Part shown: positions 51,801 through 61,960 of the stretch, piece by piece | Position numbering within the stretch: the first letter of the stretch is position 1 | Layout of the letters: every line of letters begins with the position of its first letter | Assembly (NCBI RefSeq): GCF_949628215.1 | Contig: NC_134280.1 | Coordinates: 53,098,621-53,162,620, forward strand | DNA from: Phalacrocorax aristotelis | Lineage: Eukaryota > Chordata > Aves > Suliformes > Phalacrocoracidae | Length of the DNA stretch: 64,000 bases | Direction: 5' to 3' | Made by a program: the position numbers and the translations under genes | The notes under the pieces: generated by a model | Told to the model about the DNA's origin: nothing | Databases searched by the model: none | The model's input: only the letters and a program-made list of their open reading frames with translations

Positions 51801-54052
51801 ATACCAGAATGGAAGTGCTGCATAACAAGAACAGTCCCTTACTACACTGTTACCAATATAAATAGTTCTCAAATTTTCAGTGTAGGTGGTATGCCTACCA
51901 TGTTAGCCTGAATTGTTTTCTTGCTTGTTTAACTAAAATGGCTTCCTCTCTAGGGCAGACGAGTCCTTAGAATTGGCCCCGTCTGTTCTATAGGTACCAC
52001 GGGGCTGAGTGACCTGCCTGCAGTGCAGTTAAAACACAGTAATTTTTTTTGTAATGTAAACCAATTCTTTTCCAAATGCTTCAGTGTGCTAAAATCGTGG
52101 GCAGTGCTTGGTCTCAAGGGTGCTTGCTGATGATCCTACTACAGGAAGAGTTTCAGTAGGCTACAGCTTTGGGATTGCTCAAGGACATTGATAAGGCCAG
52201 TTTCTGTGCCTTGAAATGGAACTATGCTTTAGTTGTCATAGGACAGCTATTATAAGCATACCTGTTGGTAATTTGAAGGTACAAAAGAGTTGAAACCCCA
52301 GAGTATACACTGTGAAAAGGAAAACCTTGATTTGTTCCAGCTGATCTTATCCAGGCTAGAATCGAGGACAGAGCAACGTACACAGCAGCTCCCTTGTTGT
52401 TTTTGTAGTATGGTCAGGCTCTTAGGAAACCCCCAAGAAGTATGCACTACAAAAACAACCAGAGCATTGCTGGGTATGAGTTGATAATTCCTAGATTCTA
52501 GTCTGGATAAGATCAACTGGGATAAGTCATGTTTTTTCTTTCCAAAGTGTATGCATAAGGTTTACATTCTTTCACACCTGTAAATTACCAGGTTGAGTGT
52601 ATATGGCTAAATGAAACATAGCATGTATTCAGCTGGGTCGGGGGCATGGTGAGGGTTTTTTTTTAATTTAATTATGTCATGTTTTTGATCCTGAAATGGA
52701 GTATAGGTAGCCGTGTTGTGGAAGGTTCCTTTCATGTCCTTTGTGGAACCATTTCATAAATGGGCCTCCTGATTGATTGTATTTATTGCACAAATGTAAA
52801 GAGTGTCTAATCTGAAACACGAACCCCAACCCCACCCCCCCAAAAAAAAACCCCAAACAAAAAAAACCCACCAAAACCCAAACCTGTCTTCATCTGAAGC
52901 AATTAAATGCTTTTGATGAGACTTCTGTATGTGGTATTCTGTCAAAGAAGTTAATGTATGGTAAGGTTTGTATTTCAGAGAGTAATTTTAGAGTTGTTGA
53001 GCTATCAGTTATGAGTTTTATTATGCAAAGTCCCATATGGAAGGGCTGATATTGTTGAGTTTAATGAAGTTGTGCTCAGTGCAAACCACTAAAAAGTAAG
53101 TAGATAATATTAATGGGATAGAACATTTCCACAGAATAATGTTTTCCTGCTGTTAGATAAAAACCAGAGACCAAGCAAATATTTATTTTCCAAGTGGGAG
53201 ACATAGATCTGATGATGATGTTTCACTAAAATGACTTGTCTGTTAGGCAGAATGATTGATGCAGATGTAATCACTTTAATCTCGTCAGTGATGTATTAGA
53301 TTGTTCCCACTGTAATTGTTTTACACTATAGTCTTTATTCCTGTTGATAAGAGACCGCTAATATCTGTTAGTCCGTATTCCCACATTATGCCCTACAGTA
53401 ACAGCTGCTAGAACTGTTCTCTCTTGTCCTTAGCTGAGATCTAAACAACTATAACCACTACCCATATCCTGAGTGTTAAAATAATGAATGTCTACTCTAC
53501 CACGTATTTCCCCAGTGATGTTACTTCAACAAAATCACTTATTTTCCTCATCTTGCTTTTACTGTATGACTCATACAACATCTCTGAGCTGGTTCAAAGT
53601 CTTTGAAGAGGTGTCCATCTCCTGACCATTCATCTGTTAAAAAAAAAAAAAAAAAAAGTTGGTGTCTTAACTTTCAGCCTCTCCTCTTTTGTGTGCTAAT
53701 TAGCTTTTTTGGTGGGGGGAGGGATATATGTATATTTTGGGGTGGGGGTGGAAAGAGATCTTGGGGAGGTAAGAGGTGCCATTTTGCACTAGCTGAAACT
53801 TCAGGGTGGTCTTTCATTGTAAGTATATGCATCATAGCTACTGCAGAAAGGCTGGAATGTCTCTCTGACCATTTGTTTTCTCTTTAGGGCCAAGGACAAA
53901 CCTTTCAGTTTCCCAACCTATTCCCAGAGAAAGAACAAGACACTGAAACTCGCTCTTTTGATGACTTCAAGAATAAATACATGGAGAGAGAGAAGCAGAG
54001 GCAGAAAGGTGACCCCAAACGAGGTGGAGTCCCCGACTGGTTTGGATTTTGA
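42862..54052 (+). CDS. MRPL23: Mitochondrial large-subunit ribosomal protein uL23m (whole spliced coding region)
   Basis: This gene encodes uL23m, a component of the mitochondrial 39S subunit located near the peptide exit tunnel, where it binds 16S rRNA. Five exons of 26, 123, 83, 74 and 165 coding bases total 471 bases, giving 156 residues, close to the human protein (about 153). Conserved blocks include [68 protein letters not shown] and the C-terminal [10 protein letters not shown]. All splice sites are GT-AG and the phases agree. The start codon is in a CpG island with a purine-poor but acceptable context (cggttATGG). The gene immediately follows TNNT3 in the same direction, as in other amniotes. 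No defect was seen. Confidence 0.97.
43000..43122 (+). CDS. MRPL23: MRPL23 exon 2
   Basis: The acceptor 'ctccccgcag' and donor GA|gtgagt bound 123 bp. It reads [19 protein letters not shown] and continues [18 protein letters not shown] to VSME. The intron before it is only 112 bp and lies inside the CpG island. Human uL23m carries the same motif order. Confidence 0.96.
43977..44059 (+). CDS. MRPL23: MRPL23 exon 3
   Basis: The acceptor 'gcattgcctag' and donor G|gtaagt bound 83 bp reading [20 protein letters not shown] then VRTRIQY. This is the core of the uL23 fold, matching human [20 protein letters not shown]. Confidence 0.96.
45948..46021 (+). CDS. MRPL23: MRPL23 exon 4
   Basis: The acceptor 'aatttctgcag' and donor CTG|gtgagt bound 74 bp reading [19 protein letters not shown] then VAYVQL. 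It is the basic rRNA-contacting loop followed by a conserved strand of the uL23 fold. Confidence 0.96.
46022..53887 (+). other. MRPL23: MRPL23 intron 4
   Basis: This intron is nearly 7.9 kb, by far the largest of the gene. It holds a CTCF-like motif at 48438-48451, a stretch open in frames on both strands near 49341-49788, and several T and A runs (for example 53639-53657). No other gene is recognised. Confidence 0.65.
48438..48451 (+). promoter_or_regulatory. Candidate CTCF-binding motif in MRPL23 intron 4
   Basis: CCACTAGGTGGAAG matches the CTCF core CCASYAGRKGGCRS at 13 of 14 positions (A for C at position 12). It is a sequence match only. Confidence 0.4.
53888..54052 (+). CDS. MRPL23: MRPL23 exon 5 (C-terminus)
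   Basis: The acceptor 'ttctctttag' begins 165 coding bases reading [18 protein letters not shown] and ending [15 protein letters not shown], stop TGA at 54050-54052. Human ends RGGVPSWFGL. The middle acidic-to-basic stretch ([19 protein letters not shown]) is the variable extension specific to mitochondrial L23. Confidence 0.97.
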   Translation, partial: GQGQTFQFPNLFPEKEQDTETRSFDDFKNKYMEREKQRQKGDPKRGGVPDWFGF

Positions 54053-54255
54053 TGCAACAAGCCAGCTGCATTTCTTAGGCTCAGAGGGATTTTGATCAGC
54101 AGAACTTGCACTCTTCCCTTTTTGTAATGACTGAATGTTTATTCTTGAGCAGCCCTTGCTAGCATGTCTTTTTTCCTGGCTGTTTGTGCATGACTACAAC
54201 AAAATGGCCCTAAAGAAATAAAAAGGTAAAATAAATCTGACTGCATCAGGTCTTT
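54053..54255 (+). terminator. MRPL23: MRPL23 3' UTR and poly(A) signals
   Basis: Two AATAAA signals lie at 54217-54222 and 54230-54235, about 165-180 bp after the stop. Cleavage near 54245-54255 is likely. The exact site is inferred. Confidence 0.82.
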
Positions 54256-57200
54256 CCTGTGGACTCTTTCTAAAATGTGGAAATGCTTGTTTATGACCGT
54301 GAGAGTGTCGTTGTGCTTACCTTCTTCCTGCTTCTATGGGTTGTTTTGAGTAGAGGTAGGAGGCATTTCATTTCCTGGGATAAGTGCAGTTTGCATTGAA
54401 TAGAATGTGGAAAAGTCAAGATAGGTCAGTCAGAGGTGGACATGAAGGTGTAGATAACAAGACTACAGGCTCAGGGTGTAGGGTTCCCTTATTGTCAGTT
54501 ATGGTGTCCTACTATCCTGTCAATTGCCTTGCTTGCAGAGCAGCCCCCCCTCCCCTTTCCTGGAGATGTGCGTACGGTCTGATTAGACTCCTTTGTTAAT
54601 GATTTTGTGGCATTTTGGAGAGCGGGTTTATTGGATAGGCTTGTGACTGGGCATGTGCGCATTTGATCCCCAGAAGCATCAAGGAATGGTTAACGGGGGT
54701 GCACAAACTTTACTTGCTGTTGTGCAGTGCAGGTAGTTGCCTTCTGTGGCCAGCCTGCCCTAGGAATGTTTACTGGCATGGCTGTGCTAGTATTCCTTCT
54801 GTCCGCAGCTACCTTGCAGTGCTGGCAAGAGTCCTATGTGGACACAGTTGTACTGGCATAGAAGTGCTTCTGCTGGTGTGGACTGTTTTGTGCTCAGGAC
54901 TAATAAAAAGACTCTTTTTACTTTTTCTGGTGCAACTCCCTCTACTCCCAAGTTGCTGATGCTAGGGCAGCGACAGAACTTCTCTAGGCCTTTAGGGCTG
55001 CCACGTTAATTTTTCATTTCTTGGCTCTGTGGCTGCTCCTCCTTGCTTCGATGAGGATATTTCCTCTTTGTCAAGTAATGTACTCTGCTGGTGTGTCAGA
55101 AACAGTGGGCGAAAAGGAGGACGGGGAAGGACTTCGCCACAGATAGAGAGAAGGATGTATTTCTGCAGGCCATTAGCTAGAGCACCAGCACATGCAGGGT
55201 TAAACATATGGCTAATGTTTCCTCAGCTTTTGAATCCTGCCACTTGGAGCAATTGGCAGTGTAGTGAATGAGCCCATGGTGCTCTCCTTTATTGTTCTGT
55301 GTCTGAACTTCTTGTTTGGACAGCTAGCAAGATGTTTACAAGGAAACAGCTGTTCCCCAGAGAGGCAATCCAAGCAGGATTTTATGCACCCCCTTCTGTT
55401 CATTAGTCGCCTCTTCCCCTTGCTACTTCCCTTCTGCATGGCAGTCTATCTCCTTCTGTGGTTTGTTGCTTACAACCCTGGTGACTCTCCTACCCCACCC
55501 GTTGTCGGTTTTCCAAGGGGGATCATGCATGATGATTTAAGTTAGCTGGTGCTTAAACAGAGAGATGCTCTCTGGGAGGAGAAAGATAAGGGAGGATTTG
55601 CTACTCCTAGCCTGCTGGCAGTTACAATAGTAGATGTGGAAAAATACTGAGTTCACTGAAAGCAGTTCTTATGTTTGGCATATCTGCAAAGCCAACACTT
55701 CCAGAGTTTTGTAGTGACATGTGAAACTCCAGGTTAAATCAGGAGCTGGCCTGCAGTTTTAAAGGATGACTGAATTTGTCTAGATGCAAGGGTCTTCCCT
55801 CTGCTGTATGCTGTCTCCCCCCTACTCCCTTCTTTTTTAATGTATTTTTTTACCGGGATGTTTCTCAAACTCCCAGCTCAGTGTGGAGCTGATGCATATC
55901 AGGGCTGGGGCTTTGTTCCTGCAGTATAATGTTACGGAGTTTGCTATTTTTTCTTCAGTTTCCTTTGTGGTTACCTCAAATATACATAACCCCATCTTCA
56001 CCATGGTGAAGGTAAAATGAAAGGAATTCGTGTAGTGCTGCCATATATCTTCCTAACTGGTTGGTCAGCATTGAGCAAGCAAAGAGGTATGTGATAGTTC
56101 TGGATAAATGAGGCTGTATTCCATGTGTTAGGTGTAACAGCAAGAGATAGATTAACCATCAGCCTCTCTGCCTTCCCTGTTATGGTCCTCAGGAGAGGTT
56201 GGAGTCACCAGCTTCTGTACTGGCATTGAGGACCCAAGCTGAGAGGAGTACATTTGCAGTCCCAAATATGCTGTAGGCTGAGTAAGTATCAAAAGCCCCT
56301 GGGTAGGTTTACCATGTTTTGCTACTCTGATTTCTCTGTGGGTGATTAATTTCTAGCTCATGTTCAAGACAGGTTTCTGTCTGGAGTGGCATGAAAGGGA
56401 AGAAGTAGAGAGATGAATATACCTGTATCTACATGCAGTTGCTGCAAGCAAATTCTGGCAAACACTCAAGCTGCTTAAGAGAGCAAAGTTACCAGCTACC
56501 TCTAAAATAGTATTCCTGTGAAAATAAGGTAAGGCTAAAAAAAAGAGAATTCAAAGCCCCTGACCTGCTGTTATTTTGCTTTAATGCTCCTGATTGCCGT
56601 AGAAGTGGGATTAAAAAGATGTCAAGTCTTTCCCAGTCCCTTGTTGGCCAGTGTTTCTGAGGAAGTGCCAGTGCTTAATATGATCTGGTGTTTCACAAAT
56701 TCCATCCCACAAACTGCACGTTAGAAGATAAGAGAGATGATACTTGAATATGAAGGCTGAGATTATGTCATGTACCAGAGAGGAGTACAGCAAATGAGTG
56801 CTGAAACTAGGACAAGGACTCAGAATTATGTAGTTTTGTTCACTAAATTGTGCTCCTTCCAGCACATCGTGAAGTTTATTTTGTGTGATACAAAGGATTG
56901 GCAGATCCTATGAGGTCACATCTAGCCCTGCTATCAGAGGTGTCGAGCTGTCCTTGGCTATGTCAGCAGCCATACCTGTGGGCCAAGGATTTGAATATGC
57001 GTGTGAATAACTTCTCCAAGGACAAAAGTAATGACTTGGTTGAAGAGGCTGATGTTCACTGTGGTACAGGAGAAGCCACGTCCTGCTCTTGGCATGCACA
57101 GCTCTGCAGCTGCTGTCTTCTCTGACGTTCAGGGGAGACGATGAACACCGTTTGTTTCCCCTCTGAACATGTGCAACGCCCTGAAGAGAGCAACGTGGAA

Positions 57201-59479
57201 CAGTCAGCGGATGTGCAATTGACTGTGTCGGCCACTCTGGTGGAGAAAGGCATCCGGCTGCGATGAGCTTTGTCCCAGCAGCACCAGTACACTTCAAAGG
57301 AAACGTGCAATTGCTTTTTTGTTTGCCTGTTTTTTGTTTTTTTTTTTTTTTTTTTTCAAAAAAAAGAAGCCAGAATAGAATTGCAGAGACAGTGAAGTGA
57401 CCATGTACAGTGGCTTTCCTAACATTACAGCTTTGAAATGAATTTTGTGGTGTAAGTCCTGCTCGGTTGGGTGCTAGGAACAGGTTGCTTGTTGGTTGAA
57501 GTGGATCAGGTCAGAATGTGTGGGTGTCTGCAGGAGACAAAATTACTGTCTCTTGTAACCACTTGTCACCTGTGCCTTGCTATACCACCTCAGAGAGTGC
57601 AAATGTTTGTCTTCACAGTTACTTGAAGTAGGAAGGCCTACAGTGCAGCTCAGCTGGTAAGCGTTTAGACATATAGCTTCATCTTCTGTGTGTAAGCCAC
57701 ACTGTATTGCTACACTGTGTTGCCTGCAGATCAGCTGCCAGTTTTTACAGTCCTGTGCATCATTCCTTGTTTGTCAGTCTGCTGGTGGTTAAGAGAAGAA
57801 AAAAAGGCTAAATAAAATAAATGATAGGAAAAAAGTACAACCTTGTGGTGGATTCCAGAAAAGACATATTCTAATCCATTTAGCAGATAGTACTGCTTTG
57901 TGCAAAGGAAAGCCAGTAGGGAAATTTTGCTTATTTTATTGAAGGCCATCTTGCTATGGAAAATGTCGTCATGACTGGGGAGTTCCTGATCCATCCAGGT
58001 TGTCCCACTTATATAAAAGTTGGGGTTGTTTTTCAGGAAAATTATTTTTCTTATTTGAATTTTCAGCTTGTAGGGCACACTATTGCTTCTTCAGCTCTGG
58101 CATGTTTGTGGAACAGCTTGCAGAGAGCGGTAAGAGTTGGACAGAGGATGTCTGCTTAGTGTGTGAAACAGGGCAAGGTACACAAAGCAAGCACTATTTT
58201 TGCTAGGAGGACTGAAAGCTGTAAAATCGTTATCTTGACAATGCTGCTTTCTCCTGAAGTAGAGTTCAAGGACTGCTCAGAGTCCAATTTAAAACAGTTG
58301 TCTGAGAATGGCTTTCCAGGGTGGCTTATATGCCAAGGCTCATAGGTACCATGGCTAAAAAGGAACACTGTGATAATCCCTTTTGACCTGAATAACACAG
58401 ACCATAAAATTTCATGCCATAGTTTCTGTGTGTAGTCCAGAAGCTTGCGGTTGAATGTTACCTGGAATGGATTTCAAGGCTTGAATTTGACAAGCATTGC
58501 AGGATGAAGCAAGTTTCCTTGAAAAAGCCAGGCGCAAACAGCATGAAAGTCTGCAACACGTTGTTATCTGTCCTGTGAATTTCTTAAAGTGGTTGTAATG
58601 GGGAGAACTGAGCATTGCTGTTTAGGAATCGTGTTTGTAGAGAGGAGAGCTAATTTTTATAAATATTATTTTCTTTAAATGCAAAATGTTTTAGACTAGC
58701 TAAGATGACATCCTGTCTGAGTCATTTCTTTTAGAGTGATTTATGGCTGTTTAGACAGAATTCAGCTCTTTGTGTATAATATGGCTTATCAAAGTGTGCG
58801 CTGCTGTTGTGTACACACCCGACTTGCAGAATACAGGACGTATTCCACAGTCACTTATTCAGTGGCCTCAGAACGCAGTAACTAGGACCTGGTGCAAAAC
58901 AAATTGTTTTTCATTACAAACCAGGGATAATTATCAGTCTCTCGACCTTTTCTGCCCTCAGCTGTTAGTAAATGTTGCAAATGGAAAGTGATTAAAATTT
59001 TGGAGAACTTGTGCAGTGCAGAATTAAGCACTGCATTTTCTTTTGTGGTGACTGGGGCTTTAGAGACCATTTTGAGACTGCAAGCAGTATCCTGGGTAGA
59101 TAGGTCTTGCTTGGGATCTGGCCCTCAGTTAGTGCTATCTACATTTCATTATCTGAAGTTCTTCATTTAGGAGTCAGACCAATGACAGTGATTCAAGGCT
59201 TGGAAAACTTCCTTTCCTAAAAAAAGGCTTGGGAAACTCCCCCTCTTGAATCAGTGTGGTTTAGAAGTATTTTGACTGTTGTCTGTCTGTGTGTACCTGG
59301 AAAAGAAAAATTTCTGAGGCAGAGCTTAGTTTAGTGTCGCTAAGAAAGTGAAATGAGCAGATTAGAAAGGGAATGGCTGTGGGGTGGGCAGGTGATATCC
59401 TCATAAGTGGAGGGAGAGTCTAGGGAGTTGTTCTGGATTGTGGGGTGCATTTCCTGTGAGCCTGTGCTGAAAACACAGA

Positions 59480-59560
59480 GCTGGCAAAGGTCTCTTAGGT
59501 CATACAGTCCATCTCCTCAAAGGAAGAGAGCCTGCTGCAGATTGAGCTGTGCCAGTGCTT
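59480..59560. repeat. Possible ancient CR1/L3-like fragment
   Basis: 'ggcaaaggtctcttaggtca' followed by 'tacagtccatctcctc' has the 'gacctc...aggtcatctagtcca' layout of CR1-type 3' regions, but is strongly diverged. The identification is by eye and weak. Confidence 0.35.
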
Positions 59561-61735
59561 GCACACATGGCAAACCCAGTGTGTGGTGTGTCACAACAGC
59601 TGTCAAAGACTGGTCATCATACTGAGAGTCTCTAAACATCCTGTTTATCCTTGCAAGGAGGAACACTTGACTGAAAGATAAATACCAAAAAAAAAAACAA
59701 AAAAAAAAAACCCCAAACCCCAACCCCAAAACTGGTGCTAGGAACAATATTTGCCCTTGGGCTAACAAACCTGAAAACAAAAGAAAATAAACATAGGATG
59801 GAGGCAAATAGATTTCCACACAAGGCCAGATTCTAAAAGGGATTTAGGAGCTTAGCTTGTTTTGGCATGCTTGAAAAAGAAAAAGCCGTCTGGGTGCCAG
59901 GGTTCTTAGGGCTCCGTATGTGTGCGTATGTGTCAAGGGAAGAGCATGGGGAAAGATGGGGTGTCTCTGGTGATGTGAGGGGGAAATGGAGGATGTTGGA
60001 GCTGCCAGAAAGCTTTGTGCAGGGTCACCCTTGGGGCATAGCTTGCACATTTTAATTTTCAAAAATTAAACATGCAAAAAAAAAAAAAATCTCAAAGTTG
60101 GCAGTGAGATTTTTTTTTTCTTCCCTCTCTGTTTGTTGTTCATTTGTCGCTGCACGGGAGGTCTGTTTACTTTGCTCAAGAGAATGAGGGACCCAAGGGA
60201 CACTGCTCTGCATGCAAGGCTTTTATGGAAGGGGCTAGGGGAAGAGAAGGGGAGGAACTTCCAAGCCTTTTGAAACAGAGCTGAAAGAGTTTGTGGGCTT
60301 TTTTTTTTTTTTTTTTGCTTCTTTGCCCAGTGCATGTTGGATCTGATGTTGCTACTGCTTATGCAGACATAGCTGGACCATGGGCTTCAAAGATGGGCCC
60401 TGCTGTTAAGGGCTGATCAGTCAAATCTCTACAGGGTGAATGTGAGGAGGCCTGAGAAGCCCTAAGGCTTGATCCTGAAGCTCTTGAGTAGCTGTCTAAC
60501 GCTGCAGTGCCCCCCACTCTGCCTGTGGGATCTCCTGGTAGGTTGCTTTCAAACCAGAGGTGGTGCTGCTCTCTCCCACCACCTCCCTGTCCACTCTTCT
60601 GAATGAACTGTCCCTGAAGTTAGGGGTGAATTAATCTGTGCCATTATGATACTCTCATGGATGAGCCAATGCAGCCCTTCATTCCAGGGATTTAGTGTTT
60701 TAAAGGGAACTTTTCCAGAGCTGTGTGGCAGCCTGCTGCTGCTGACCTTTGTTGCTTTAGGTGACTCAGTCAACTTCTGAATGCTTCGGTTTCCCCATCT
60801 GGGCTTTAACAGTGATTGTGACCTGACTGGAGATCCAGCAGAAGGAGGGGAAGTAAAGATCTGCATTACTTTTCCTTGCTGGCATCTCAGTGGATCAGGC
60901 AGCTTTGTCCAGCTAGATCTTCCTTGTCTTACAATGCTGAAACAACTAGAAAAGGACAGTTGGGAGAAAACTAAGGGTGCTGCACAAGTGGGGTGAATGT
61001 CTTTAGGTTAACAGCTGGGCACATCCCTGGGGATACCTTCTTTCATGTGCATTATTCTAGGTTCTGGGCAGTGAGAGCAGTGGCATGTAGCAGGCAGCTT
61101 ACTGCAGTGGGAGGGAGGTCAAGGGAATGGCTGCTGAAAGCAATGGATAAATCAGCTGGAGCAGACTTTGGAGCTATGTGGTTTTCTGCAATTTGGAGTT
61201 TTCTTATCCTTTTTGACTTGTGGGAGAAAACAGGAACTGATGGGTCTGCATATAGCCTCAATCTTGTGTTCAAAGCAGCTATTTTCTAACCCAAGTCAGT
61301 TCTTCTGTACTGCCCTTATGCATATCAGAACAGAGAAATTCCAACTGGCAGGGGGAGTTGACTCCTTTTATCTTCCTGTTTCCTGTTTTAACCAACAGGA
61401 AAGCTGCTCAGCAATCCTGGGATGTCTTCCTGTGTTCTAAAGGATCCCTTCAATACTGGGACACAGTGTTGCTTTGGCCGCTTTGTCTCTAAGAGGAGGG
61501 GGAGCTCAGGAGCCAGATCTATTGTAGTTAAGGAAACAGAAAAAGACCTTGTGTGAAAAGAGATTGAAAAGCCTGTAAGTATTCATTCTAGAGGAGGGAG
61601 GAGTGAGAGGCAACATGATTAGCGACAGGCTATCCAGAAGTACCTCCCTTTATGATATATGTGAGTGGGGACTGTCAGTGAAACAAAAAAGAGGGCAAGA
61701 TAGAAACTGATACAGAAATATTTTCACTCAGCATT

Positions 61736-61960
61736 GGGTTAGATTAATGTTGTGCAATTCTTTGCCACAAAATATCGGGGCCAAGAACTTCGCTGGATGC
61801 AGAAACTCTCTGGCTGTTTCTGTGGATAACCAAGATATCAAAGAGCTAATAGTAATATTAAAAGAACAAGAGTTTTGGGAAGTCATCAGTGCCACATGCG
61901 TCAAGACACAAGCTGACTCCAGCAGATGGAGGTGGGGATAGGAAAAGACTTATTTCCTTA
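61736..61960 (+). repeat. Possible ancient amniote retroelement fragment
   Basis: The run 'caattctttgccacaaaata' ... 'ggccaagaacttcgctgg' ... 'gtggataaccaagatatc' resembles a widespread amniote interspersed repeat ('attgccacaggatat...ggccaagaacttagcaggatt...'), as I remember it. It is diverged and the family is not named with confidence. Confidence 0.4.
61919..61932 (+). promoter_or_regulatory. Weak candidate CTCF motif downstream of MRPL23
   Basis: CCAGCAGATGGAGG fits the CTCF core at 13 of 14 positions (A for C at position 12). It lies on the IGF2-facing side of MRPL23. It may be a chance match inside an old repeat. Confidence 0.3.

Noticed and set aside
56070-56095. 'agaggtatgtgatag', like the TNNT3 array donors
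   Set aside because: It lies outside the gene, and neither the acceptor nor the array flanks are present. Chance match.
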